A stretch of DNA of 64,000 bases from positions 1-64,000 of the forward strand of contig JBAKBP010000784.1 in assembly GCA_037953745.1 (NCBI GenBank), given 5' to 3'. Shown here piece by piece: positions 44,569 through 55,559 of the stretch; the stretch's first letter is position 1, and each line of letters begins with the position of its first letter. Source of the stretch: Lithodes maja (Eukaryota > Arthropoda > Malacostraca > Decapoda > Lithodidae). The notes under the pieces are model-generated. The model did no database searches. It saw only the letters and a list, made by a program, of their open reading frames with translations, and was not told the DNA's origin. A program made the translations under genes and the position numbers.

Positions 44569-47250
44569 TCTAAGGATTACAGGGTAATAACTGACGCAAT
44601 TAAGCCTCTATCTCCCAACAGTTCTTCCTACGCTTATATAAAACCTCTAAGGATTACAGGGTAATAACTGACGCAATTAAGCCTCTATCTCCCAATAGTT
44701 CTCCCTACGCTTATATAAAACCTCTGAGGATTACAAGGTAATAACTGACGCAATTAAACCTCTATCTCAAAACAGTTCTTCCTACGGTTATATAAAATAC
44801 AGGGTAATAACTGACACAATTAAGCCTCTATCTCCCAACAGTTCTCCCTACGCTTATATAAAACCTCTGAGGATTACAGGGTAATAACTGACACAATTAA
44901 GCCTCTATCTCCCAACTGTTCTTCCTACGCTTATATAAAACCTCTAAGGATTACAGGGTAATAACTGACACAATTAAGCCTCTATCTCCCAACTGTTCTT
45001 CCTACGCTTATATAAAACCTCTGAGGATTACAGGGTAATAACTGACACAATTAAGCCTCTATCTCCCAACAGTTCTTCCTACGCTTATATAAAACCTCTG
45101 AGGATTACAGGGTAATAACTGACACAATTAAGCCTCTATCTCCCAACAGTTCTTCCTACGCTTATATAAAACCTCTAAGGATTACAGGGTAATAACTGAC
45201 ACAATTAAGCCTCTATCTCCCAACTGTTCTTCCTACGCTTATATAAAACCTCTGAGGATTACAGGGTAATAACTGACACAATTAAGCCTCTATCTCCCAA
45301 CAGTTCTTCCTACGCTTATATAAAACCTCTGAGGATTACAGGGTAATAACTGACACAATTAAGCCTCTATCTCCCAACAGTTCTTCCTACGCTTATATAA
45401 AACCTCTAAGGATTACAGGGTAATAACTGACACAATTAAGCCTCTATCTCCCAACAGTTCTCCCTACGCTTATATAAAACCTCTAAGGATTACAGGGTAA
45501 TAACTGACACAATTAAGCCTCTATCTCCCAACAGTTCTTCCTACGCTTATATAAAACCTCTAAGGATTACAGGGTAATAACTGACACAATTAAGCCTCTA
45601 TCTCCCAACTGTTCTTCCTACGCTTATATAAAACCTCTAAGGATTACAGGGTAATAACTGACACAATTAAGCCTCTATCTCCCAACTGTTCTTCCTACGC
45701 TTATATAAAACCTCTAAGGATTACAGGGTAATAACTGACACAATTAAGCCTCTATCTCCCAACTGTTCTTCCTACGCTTATATAAAACCTCTAAGGATTA
45801 CAGGGTAATAACTGACACAATTAAGCCTCTATCTCCCAACTGTTCTTCCTACGCTTATATAAAACCTCTAAGGATTACAGGGTAATAACTGACACCATTA
45901 AGCCTCTATCTCCCAACTGTTCTTCCTACGCTTATATAAAACCTCTAAGGATTACAGGGTAATAACTGACACAATTAAGCCTCTATCTCCCAACTGTTCT
46001 TCCTACGCCTATATAAAACCTCTAAGGATTACAGGGTAATAACTGACACAATTAAGCCTCTATCTCCCAACTGTTCTTCCTACGCTTATATAAAACCTCT
46101 AAGGATTACAGGGTAATAACTGACACAATTAAGCCTCTATCTCCCAACTGTTCTTCCTACGCTTATATAAAACCTCTAAGGATTACAGGGTAATAACTGA
46201 CACAATTAAGCCTCTATCTCCCAACTGTTCTTCCTACGCTTATATAAAACCTCTAAGGATTACAGGGTAATAACTGACACAATTAAGCCTCTATTTCCCA
46301 ACTGTTCTTCCTACGCTTATATAAAACCTCTAAGGATTACAGGGTAATAACTGACACAATTAAGCCTCTATCTCCCAACTGTTCTTCCTACGCTTATATA
46401 AAACCTCTAAGGATTACAGGGTAATAACTGACACAATTAAGCCTCTATCTCCCAACTGTTCTTCCTAAGCTTATATAAAACCTCTAAGGATTACAGGGTA
46501 ATAACTGACACAATTAAGCCTCTATCTCCCAACTGTTCTTCCTACGCTTATATAAAACCTCTAAGGATTACAGGGTAATAACTGACACAATTAAGCCTCT
46601 ATCTCCCAACTGTTCTTCCTACGCTTATATAAAACCTCTAAGGATTACAGGGTAATAACTGACACAATTAAGCCTCTATCTCCCAACTGTTCTTCCTACG
46701 CTTATATAAAACCTCTAAGGATTACAGGGTAATAACTGACACAATTAAGCCTCTATCTCCCAACTGTTCTTCCTACGCTTATATAAAACCTCTAAGGATT
46801 ACAGGGTAATAACTGACACAATTAAGCCTCTATCTCCCAACTGTTCTTCCTACGCTTATATAAAACCTCTAAGGATTACAGGGTAATAACTGACACAATT
46901 AAGCCTCTATCTCCCAACTGTTCTTCCTACGCTTATATAAAATCTCTAAGGATTACAGGGTAATAACTGACACAATTAAGCCTCTATCTCCCAACAGTTC
47001 TTCCTACGCTTATATAAAACCTCTAAGGATTACATGGTAATAACTGACACAATTAAGCCTCTATCTCCCAACAGTTCTTCCTACGCTTATATAAAACCTC
47101 TAAGGATTACATGGTAATAACTGACACAATTAAGCCTCTATCTCCCAACAGTTCTTCCTACGCTTATATAAAACCTCTAAGGATTACATGGTAATAACTG
47201 ACACAATTAAGCCTCTATCTCCCAACAGTTCTTCCTACGCTTATATAAAA
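44569..47250 (+). repeat. 77-bp minisatellite, about 35 units
   Basis: Unit: ACCTCTAAGGATTACAGGGT then AATAACTGACACAATTAAGC then CTCTATCTCCCAACTGTTCT then TCCTACGCTTATATAAA. Variants differ at a few sites (ACAGTT or ACTGTT, GACGC or GACAC, TACAGG or TACATG). The fourth unit has lost about 13 bases. Similar variants are grouped along the array. Confidence 0.98.
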
Positions 47251-47262
47251 TAGCCTGAATAA

Positions 47263-47355
47263 TAATTCAGTATAAACAGTTAATAAACAGTACAGTAAAC
47301 AAGGTAAACATAACAGTTAATAAACAGTACAGTAAACAAGGTAAACATAACAGTT
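47263..47355 (+). repeat. Two and a half 38-bp repeats
   Basis: AACAGTTAATAAACAGTACA and GTAAACAAGGTAAACAT recur twice, then end at the left TTAA of a MITE. Confidence 0.85.
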
Positions 47356-47752
47356 AAAGGGAGATTTTCACTTAAGGGAGTATTTCTCTAGACCTCCTTC
47401 TCCCTCATGTTTTAGCACCATTAGTTTTGACATTTTAAGACGTTCGCTCCATTAGTTCAGCGATTTTTAAATCCTTTTACCTAATTTAATTGTCAGTATT
47501 AAGACCTTTCGTGCCATTTAGGTGTAGATATTTTCCTGGCGAGCGAGAGCAAGCCTGCAATTTAGGAGGAACCGGCCTTCGGTCGGGACATTTGTCTACC
47601 GAAAAATTTACAATTTAATCTCGAAGGAGGATCTTGGGGGATATATTTTTAAATTTGATGGAGGTGTAGGAAGGAAACTAAAAGGGTAAAGTATAATAAA
47701 CATATGAATAGATAAATAAATATAATAATGATTAAATATAATCTGCCCTTAA
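47354..47752 (+). mobile_element. TTAA MITE, family A
   Basis: Possible left TTAA at 47,354 or 47,372; right CTGCCCTTAA ends at 47,752. The core (GGCGAGCGAGAGCAAGCC) and the GGCCTTCGGTC hairpin are present. Confidence 0.7.
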
Positions 47753-47777
47753 GTTATAGTATACTTACCACTGTAAT

Positions 47778-47948
47778 TGTTTCCATAACCTGCATGTGTT
47801 TCCATAACCTGCATGTGTTTCCATAACCTGCATGTGTTTCCATAACCTGCATGTGTTTCCATAACCTGCATGTGTTTCCATAACCTGCATGTGTTTCCAT
47901 AACCTGCATGTGTTTCCATAACCTGCATGTGTTTCCATAACCTGCATG
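47778..47948. repeat. 19-bp tandem array, nine units
   Basis: TGTTTCCATAACCTGCATG repeated nine times almost perfectly. The open frames across it are repeat artefacts. Confidence 0.97.
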
Positions 47949-48141
47949 TGTTTCTGTTCGTATATCCTGCTGTTTAATTAGGGTTCTTTTCTGACCTAAG
48001 CGTTTAATCCTCTCATAGTTTTTCCAGATATATTTGTTTTACCACGAGGTTTATTTTATATACTGTATATAGTTTTCTCTCTCTCGTATGCTTCGAAGGT
48101 TTATGCGTTATATTGTGTGTCAGCTATTCATTTACTTTGTT

Positions 48142-48176
<35 letters not shown>

Positions 48177-48296
48177 GGTATATACAGTACCGGTATATAT
48201 ATATTTTGTTTTGTTTTTTTGTTTTTTGGCTGAAGGCTTTCCACAAATTACAATGCGTTTCATGCTTTCATAATTTGCTACATATACTACGTTGTT

Positions 48297-48357
<61 letters not shown>

Positions 48358-48590
48358 GTATTCATTATTTGTATTACTAGTAGTAGTAGTAGTAGTTATA
48401 TTATTATTATTATTGTTATCATTATTATTTGTATTATTAATATTATTATAAGATTTCATTGACCATACCGGTATTTACAAATTTCCGTTAATCACAGATA
48501 ATCAGTTAACTTCGTCTGTTGCTTATTCATCATATATTAATTTAGTTTTTCTTTTTTCCATCTTCCTGCTAAGAAATGATGTTACATAAT
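47949..48590. repeat. AT-rich spacer with (TA)n and (ATT)n
   Basis: TA run at 48,147-48,176 and ATT/TAT trinucleotide runs at 48,290-48,450. No gene is seen. Confidence 0.9.
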
Positions 48591-48594
48591 AATG

Positions 48595-48800
48595 CACTTC
48601 GTTACCTCCGCCAACCGAAGTTGGACTGAGGATATGTTGTCGCTTTTGTGTGTATGTATGTTTATTTGTCAGTAAACAAGATATGTCACAAAGTTATTAA
48701 CCGATGTTCACATAATGTGGCGAGCAGATAGGATATGCGCCAAGGAAGAAGTTATTACATTTAGGAGGCGATCCGGATTATATCCTGGAACCCAGATCCA
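48595..48800 (+). repeat. Dispersed repeat related to 43,910-44,070
   Basis: ACCTCCGCCAACCGAAGTTG is followed by a GTATGTTTATTTGTC run and, later, GATCCGGATTATATCCTGG. This type of repeat is widespread in invertebrate genomes. It is non-coding. Confidence 0.6.
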
Positions 48801-48827
48801 GAAGGAAATGTTTAGGTCTTTATGCTA

Positions 48828-49154
48828 TTAAGGGGAGGCAGTTGTTTTTTCGAGTCCTCCTCCTCCCTCATGTTTAGCCCTATTAGTTATGAGATCTCAA
48901 ATTATTCGCCCCATTAGTTTGGCGATGTTCAGACCTTTTGCCCCATTGATTTGCCAATATTAAGACCTTTCGTGCCAATTAGGTGTAAAAAAAAATCCTG
49001 GCGAGCGATAGCGTGCCTGTATTTTAAGAGGAATCAGCCTTCGGCCTGGAAATGTTTCTAACGAAAAATGTACAAATATATATCAAAAGGGGGTCTTCGG
49101 GGTGTTTCTTTAAGCTTGATATAGGATTAGAGAGCAAACTAAACCCCCTCCTTA
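48828..49154 (+). mobile_element. TTAA MITE, family A
   Basis: TTAAGGGGAGGCAGTT at 48,828 and AAACCCCCTCCTTAA ending at 49,154. Contains GGCGAGCGATAGCGTGCC and GCCTTCGGCC. Both TTAA target copies are intact. Confidence 0.88.
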
Positions 49155-49361
49155 AACCATTGAGCCGAACCAGTATACTCATGGTGCACAATACCATCTT
49201 GGTTCCCTTAATGATAAAGAACCATCCAACGTAGGCTGAGGTAGGCGTTCTTCCTAGTGGCCCTGTAGTTTGTCCTCCTGATATTACTGCTTACGTCATA
49301 TTCCTTCAACAATTATTGCCACTACAATATTTACATTCATTAATTATTTGTTCCGGTAGAA
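49155..49361. repeat. Short dispersed repeat
   Basis: A phrase starting ATTGAGCCGAACCAGTATAC and ending CACAATACC (49,158-49,203) recurs at 54,452-54,500. The rest is non-coding. Confidence 0.5.
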
Positions 49362-49716
49362 TTGAGGGAGCCCACTTCGCTTTTTTCTCTTTCTCTTCCT
49401 CTCTCGTTTGCTTGTATCCATTCGGCCCCATTCAGCCTACTGTTTTAAGACATTACCGTCCCCTTTCAGGTTTCAATATTTTTCTGGCGAGCGGTAGCGA
49501 GCCAGCTTATATATATTTTTGTTTTGACAGCAAGCTTAATTTGTAAATTTTTCGATAGAAAAACGGATTTCTCCATACAATGCTGGCTCGCTATCGCTCG
49601 CCAGGAAGAAATCGACACCTGGATGGGGATAAACGTCTTAAAACAGTTGGCTGAATGGGGCCGAATGGATACAAGCCAGGGAAGGAGAGAAAGATAAAAA
49701 AACGGTGACCCTCTAA
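49362..49716 (-). mobile_element. TTAA MITE, family B, snapback
   Basis: Ends read GAGGGAGCCCAC and GGTGACCCTC with worn TTAA copies. Inverted halves, each with the GCGAGCGRTAGCGAGCC core. Confidence 0.8.
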
Positions 49717-49999
49717 TCCTGCTGTTTTAATTACAGCGATCCGTGTGCTTTACTCTAATATTCCTGCATGATTTTTATATTTATATATATATAATATATA
49801 TATTTTATTTATTATGTTTTTGTTTTTGTTTTGTTTTTTTCCCTGAACAGATGATCCCTCTCTTTAATTAGTGCATTTTTCTGGCCATAAGCGTTTCATA
49901 TTTCCAGCTTTTAAATTAAACTTGTACACTCTGTATGCCTCGTAACTCGAAAATTAATTAGTTTTTTTAATTGATGGGGATGGATGCTTCCAACACATC
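49717..49999. other. AT-rich non-coding stretch
   Basis: A short (TA)n occurs near 49,785. Nothing else is recognised. Confidence 0.4.
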
Positions 50000-50880
50000 T
50001 TTCGTGTTAGTCTTATATTTTGGTTTTGCAGCAAGCCTATCGTATAAATACGATAGAATATGACTCTTTTGTGATCTCTTATGTCTCTGTGACGTCACGA
50101 TCTCTCCTACAGCACGACGTAGGACGAGTAGATCGTATATTATAAGATTGTAAATAAGTTAAGTTATAAAAGGCCTAATATGCTATTAAGCAATATTGCC
50201 ATGGTCTTATGTAGTATATATGAATTTATCGTATACCATTAATATAATTTATCGTATAGAGCAACCTAAATGCGGTACGATAATTTGGGCTCCTGGCGGT
50301 TTGCCAAGGCAGCAAGGTGTGCTTTGGAGGTACGCCAGAGCCTTCACGAACACCAACCAGTTAACATCTAATTTTCCGCCCTCAGTTGATCGTGCTTTTG
50401 TGCCTGTAATCACAATACACATACAGCAATACACACAGCTACACCATCACGACGCTCTCATCGACATCATGACTGACTGATAGATAAGCATACATTATAA
50501 TAATCATGTCCATTCCCATGTAATCATTTATTCTTTCTTTAACTTGACTCGTGTCTAGGGACCGAAGTCTCGTTCCCCATTGTCCACCGCCATATTGGAT
50601 AAAACGTTCTCCCTTGCCTCATTGCCACGTGGAACTATTGGGGAGTTAATTCCTGGCTAATATTAACCCTTATAACCTTACCCTATATATACATTTGTTA
50701 TGTGAGACCTTTGGATATAAATTAGCTTGTTTCAGATTGAATTCAATTTAGATATAGAGTAGTTTTCATTTAGATTGATTTTATTTGATTCATTATAGCT
50801 TAGTAATATTTAACTTCCATTGATAGTTTACCACATTGGTGCCCAGACCCGGGATCGAACCGGGGACCTTTACCCAAAAT
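50000..50880 (+). mobile_element. LTR remnant with primer-binding site
   Basis: At 50,837 the sequence TGGTGCCCAGACCCGGGATC starts. With the following ten or so bases it is complementary to a tRNA 3' half, including the T-loop GGTTCGATCC. A TGG just after TACCACAT is what is expected at an LTR end. The upstream ~800 bp would be the LTR: it holds TGACGTCA (50,090-50,097) and a TATATATA box (about 50,684). No internal genes follow; a MITE begins at 50,932. The left edge is not defined. Confidence 0.5.
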
Positions 50881-50931
50881 TTACCCAAATTTAGCCTTTA
50901 CCCAAATAGCAGTGTATTTAACTGCTCTAAC

Positions 50932-51249
50932 TTAAGGGGAGACAGTTGGTTTTTCGAGTCCTCCTCCCTCATGTTTAGCCCTATTAGTCATGAGATTTCA
51001 AGACATTCGCCCCATTAGTTTTTTTTCAGACCTTTTGCCCCATTTATTTGCCAATATTAAGACCTTTCGTGCCATTTAGGTGTCGATTTTTTTCCTGGTG
51101 AGCGATAGCGAGCCTGTATATGAAGAGGAATCGGCCTTCGGCCAGGACATTTTTCTACCAAAAAATTAACAAATTTATATCTAAGGGGGGTCTTGTGGGT
51201 GTTTTTTTTTAAGTTTGATAGAGGTTTAGAAAGCAAACTAACCCTTCTG
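50932..51249 (+). mobile_element. TTAA MITE, family A
   Basis: TTAAGGGGAGACAGTT at 50,932; right end worn (CTAACCCTTCTGG). Core GGTGAGCGATAGCGAGCC and hairpin GGCCTTCGGCC present. Confidence 0.8.
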
Positions 51250-51369
51250 GATCGGGCTTGCCTCGTAAAGGACAGCACTGAAACCCGGGGGATCTGGCTA
51301 GCCCTATCTTTGTTATTTTATTATCAGTTGTGATGACAATTTTCGCGGAGAGCATTTTGTCGCTGATTT

Positions 51370-51537
51370 AGCAATTAAAATGTAAAACTTGCGAACTAAA
51401 CAAACCAAAATTGGGACAAGGACAATATAAAGTCAAATTAAATTATCAAAATCGCTATGTGGAAACAACGCTTACTAAAATTAAATTTATGAAATAAAAG
51501 AACACAATCCACCACATAGGGTGTACATTACTACATG
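51370..51537 (-). repeat. Dispersed ~155-bp repeat (copy 2 of 2)
   Basis: See 20,385-20,540: nearly identical through the TCGCTATGTGGAAACAACG and CACAATCCACCACATAGGG segments, then the two copies diverge. Confidence 0.85.
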
Positions 51538-52170
51538 AGCAAGTTAATCTGTTTCCCAAGCAAACTAATCGCACACATAACAACGCACTATCGTCACGTT
51601 CAAGGAATTAGTCAAATTTGGGAAGTCCGGGACGTTCTGGTAAATTTTACTAAACTCTGCATGAATAAAGAAACTACATGTTAAATGTCAAAATATTCAT
51701 TTAAAATCAAATTTGAAACATGACAAGATATTAACAATAGTACAAAATGCAAATATTGATAAGATATCTATACTATTACACAATAATATATAAAATACAG
51801 TACAGCACTCACTAACGATAGTGCTATCGGGTAGGTACCTGTAAGCATAGCATGCCTCAAGTGACCCCTATCAATAACTACCCTACAAATAACCTACATT
51901 TATCGCACAAATAAACTAAGGAAATCGCAAAAGCAAGCAATTGATACTATCGACAATGAATACATATACTGTAATATAAAGACAAATAATTGCAAAATAT
52001 GAAGGAGTAACAACAGATTTAAACAAAGAGTACTCTTTTAACACGAACAATTAATTAAAAAAAAAATCATCAATATTAATATTAATAATAGAAAAAGATA
52101 AACAATAAATACAGACAAAAAGTAAGCAGAGGTTATACAAGAAACTTCAAGTTAAAAAGGCTTGATAAAA
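51538..52170. other. AT-rich non-coding stretch
   Basis: Probably the 3' flank of the minus-strand Penelope-like gene. No gene is seen. Confidence 0.4.
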
Positions 52171-52174
52171 TTAT

Positions 52175-54235
52175 TGATGTCAAACTTTAGAATAGTCACA
52201 ATAATTGACCCTAAAAAGATTAAATTTATGTAACAATTTACTTGTCTCAAAACCTCTGTCTACTAAGAGTCTGTATAGTAACCTAGCTCTAGCCCAAAAG
52301 TCATCTACTTTAGTGCACATTTTACAAAATCTTATTAACTGGGAATAAAAACAATTATAAGTTATTTTAATATCGATGTTACTACTAGGGAAAGGAAAGT
52401 TTATTACGTTACAATTTAAATCATCAACTTTGTGATATACTTTAAGTATGCACTGTTCATTAACAATCTCTATATTTATATCAAGAACATTTTCAACTTT
52501 TTAAATTTACGTTTCATTGTGTGAGGGGAATAAAATTCGGGTAAATAAGTTTAGCAACTTGATTAAAATTTAACAAATTGTAAACGAGAATATCATCAAT
52601 ATATCTACTATTATTACTTAACAATTTAGCAAGTGCTAATTTTTCTGGGATTTTATTTTTCTTGCTACTGTCAACTAAGTCTTTTATATATTTAAATTCT
52701 AAAGCAAGCAAGAATAAATCTGCAATTAATGGGCTAGTATTTCCACCCATAGGAATTCCTAATATTTGTTTGAAATGTACGGCCCGAATCTAACATAAGT
52801 ATTGAAAAGGAGGAATTTAAGGGCATCTTTAAGTTTAGTTCTATCAAAATATACAGAACTAGTGGGAGTAGAGATAAGTGATGCATTATTAAAATATATA
52901 TAAACATTTATGAAATAATTACCATTCCCAACGAACCTGTCAAAGTGCAAATCTATAATAAAGCAAAGCTCTGAATCTACTAAATATAAAGGCAAATTGG
53001 TATACAAAGTTGAAAAGTCGAAGCTATGTACCGTGGTAACTTTCGGCATGGTATTTATTTTATCAATAACTTCTACTGAATTGTCAACACTCCAATAATA
53101 GTTAATGCCAGTTCTATTCTTGATGGTATCACAATATCTTTTATGAGTACTTTTAATGTATTTTAAGCAATTTACGACTTGTTCTGATAGAGTTTTAGTG
53201 GTATCAAATTTTGCTCCGGCAATAAAGCGATATTTATAAGGTCTTTTATGAAATTTAGGTAACATGTATAATTTTGCAATGCACTTGTTCTTATCAGAAA
53301 GTTTAATATCAAATGTTATATTTTTCTTGGTATGTTCATCGATTAAGTTATCAATATTCAGAATATTTTGAATTTCATAAACAGAATTACCACAACTATG
53401 TTTACGTAATATGTTACCTTTAAGGGGAGATATCCACTTGAGGGATTTTTATCTTGACCCCTTTCTCCCTTATGGTTAGCCCCATTGCTTGTGATATTTT
53501 AAGACGTTCGTCCCATTAGTTTGGCGATTTTAAGAACTTTCGCCCCATTTCTGTCAATTTTAAGACTTTTCGTGCAAATTAGGTATCGATTTTGTCCTGG
53601 CGAGCGATAGCGAGCCTGTAATTTAAGAGGAATCGGCCTTCGGCCGGGACATTTTTCTAACGAAAAATGTAAAAATTTATCTTGAAAGGGGGTCTAGGGG
53701 CTGTAATGTTAAGCTTGAATGAAGTCTAGCGAACTAACTAAAAACCTCCCCTTAATGCCTAATTCTTTTTCATGTTTCCAAGATAAAATTTCTTACATGT
53801 GAAGCTATAATTATTGCTGGCTTTATCTACTGTACTGATTACAAAATGTTTATGTAAATTTATTAAATCAGCGTTAAGCTTATTATAATTATAGTCTATA
53901 AAATCTGAAAGATTAAATTCATTTTTAAGCGAGAACATTTTATTTCTAATTAACTTAATTAATAATTTAGACCATGCTTCTAGTTCTCTCGCATCGCAGC
54001 ACACAATTGTTAACAATTTCTCTTTTAATTTATTGACTGAAAAAACAATATCTTTTAAAATTATGTTATATGTTACTTTATTATTCCCTATTCTAAATTT
54101 AAACCCTTTACGACATAGCTCCGCTAATTTGTCGTTTGCAAAATGTTTAACTAGTTCTATGACTCTTTCACACACACATTTATTATTATTGAAAATATCT
54201 TTATCTGAAAGATTTCCTAAAACTTTATTATAAAC
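52175..54235 (-). pseudogene. Penelope-like reverse transcriptase, broken by a MITE and frameshifts
   Basis: On the minus strand, from 54,235 down: an N-terminal segment ending VISTVDKASNNYSFTCKKFY; then, after a MITE (53,420-53,755), PKFHKRPYKYRFIAGAKFD and VHSFDFSTLYTNLPL; after one frameshift PMGGNTSPLIADLF and RYIDDILVYN; and after another the tail YHKVDDLNCNVINFPFP and CFYSQLIRFCKMC (to about 52,180). This set of motifs fits Penelope-like RTs of the type common in aquatic invertebrates. No GIY-YIG domain follows. Two frameshifts and the MITE make it non-functional. Confidence 0.75.
53420..53755 (+). mobile_element. TTAA MITE, family A, inside the RT pseudogene
   Basis: TTAAGGGGAGATAT at 53,420 and CCTCCCCTTAA ending at 53,755, with both TTAA copies intact. 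Core GGCGAGCGATAGCGAGCC and hairpin CGGCCTTCGGCCG. It splits the Penelope-like coding sequence cleanly. Confidence 0.93.
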
Positions 54236-54803
54236 AATAACAACAAAAGTCCGACTTCTCCTCCTTGTTTTTGGAGGTGCAAGTCACTCCGACTGGCTTT
54301 GTTTACATACGGTTCAAGGCATGGCTTTCAAACCACGCTTAATAGGCTTTCAAGCTTATGGATTTCAGAAGCCGATCCGGGACCCACAGCGCGAGTTAGT
54401 TATGGGCTGCTGGAAGCCCAACCGGGTACCAGGTACCGAGGGTTATTTAATCATTGAGCCAAACCAGTAAATTATGCTGCACAATACCGCCTGAGCTCCC
54501 TTAAGCTATTGACCACATATGTTAATCTTTCCTTCAATCATATAAGCCTTTGAGGATCATGTCGCCTTTTGACAGTCTATTGTGGCTATCATTAGATTAT
54601 TTTATAAAGCTTAGGAAGGATGTGTGGGAGTTTAAAGGGTAAAGCCTATTTCAATTAGCCTGACTTTCATACATCCTTCCTAATCTAAATACAATTGTCT
54701 CTTAATAGCCAGAAGACAGAGTAGAGATGCGTAATAGTATCTTGAAAGAGTAAATATTTTAGTTAAGCTGTCCAGTTACGGTAAACATCCAGAGTTCTCT
54801 CTC

Positions 54804-54834
<31 letters not shown>

Positions 54835-55136
54835 GTGTATGTGTCCGTGTGTAAATAATTAAATAATCGGTTTATTACAAGCTAGCAGCCAATGAGGATG
54901 AAAATACACAAACTTATCCTAGATCTTATCCCTAGGGATCAACAGACTGGTTGCTAACCTGGCTGCTAACGAGAGCGCCTACATATCCTCGAGGGAGTAG
55001 AACGTGGGCAGGAGACTTTGTGAGTCCCCGAGACGGTCCGCCCAGATCTAGCCTTCACGGCCAGGGAAAGTTTTTGAGAAAACTTGCCCTGACGACCTGT
55101 GGGAACCCCTGCCACCAGACCAAGCACGCCTAATAC
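54236..55136. other. Non-coding stretch with dispersed repeats and (TG)n
   Basis: At 54,452-54,500 lies the phrase shared with 49,158-49,203. At 54,530-54,760 are mirrored phrases (CTATCATTAGATT..., ...CTTCCTAATCTAAATAC) of the dispersed repeat also seen at 12.8 and 43.8 kb. (TG)n lies at 54,800-54,845. 54,890-55,130 is not recognised. Confidence 0.5.
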
Positions 55137-55315
55137 AGTGTCAATATTAAGACCTTTCATGTCAATTAGATGTCGTGTTTTTCTTGGCTAGCGATATCGA
55201 TCCTGTTATTTTGGAGGAACCGTTTTTCTACCAAAAAATTTACATATTTAGCTAGAAAGGGGATCTTGGGGATTTTTTGTTAGCTTGATGGAGGTCTAGG
55301 GAGGAAACTTAAAAT
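55137..55315 (+). mobile_element. TTAA MITE, family A, truncated and worn
   Basis: Starts inside the family at GTCAATATTAAGACCTTTC, has a decayed core (TTGGCTAGCGATATCGATCC) and ends near GGAGGTCTAGGGAGGAAAC. Both ends are missing. Confidence 0.7.
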
Positions 55316-55358
55316 ATATATAAATATACACATCGACCAATGAATATACCGTTCACCC

Positions 55359-55547
55359 TTAAACCGGTATCACACGAGAGCTTTTATAGTCAACATTTTT
55401 CTGGCAACATTTCTGGATGATTTTGCACTGTGATAAATTAGATGAATTTAGGTAGCAAAAATATATTACATGTTGACCTCATTAGCTGCCAAACCAGTGT
55501 TGAGGATAAATGTTGAGGGAAAAAGCGTTTGTGTGATACCGGCTTAA
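55359..55547. mobile_element. TTAA MITE, family C
   Basis: TTAAACCGGTATCACACGAG at 55,359 and, inverted, TTAAGCCGGTATCACACAAA at 55,547. TTAA copies are intact. Body 181 bp, non-coding. Inner segments CAACATTT are also inverted. Confidence 0.8.
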
Positions 55548-55559
55548 GTGGCCAATTTG

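Noticed and set aside
44569..47250. GGATTACAGGGTAAT in every 77-bp unit resembles the I-SceI homing site
   Set aside because: Two of 18 positions differ and no homing endonuclease is present; coincidence is the simplest reading.
47778..47948. Short direct repeats as a CRISPR array
   Set aside because: Units are head to tail without spacers, and the genome is eukaryotic.
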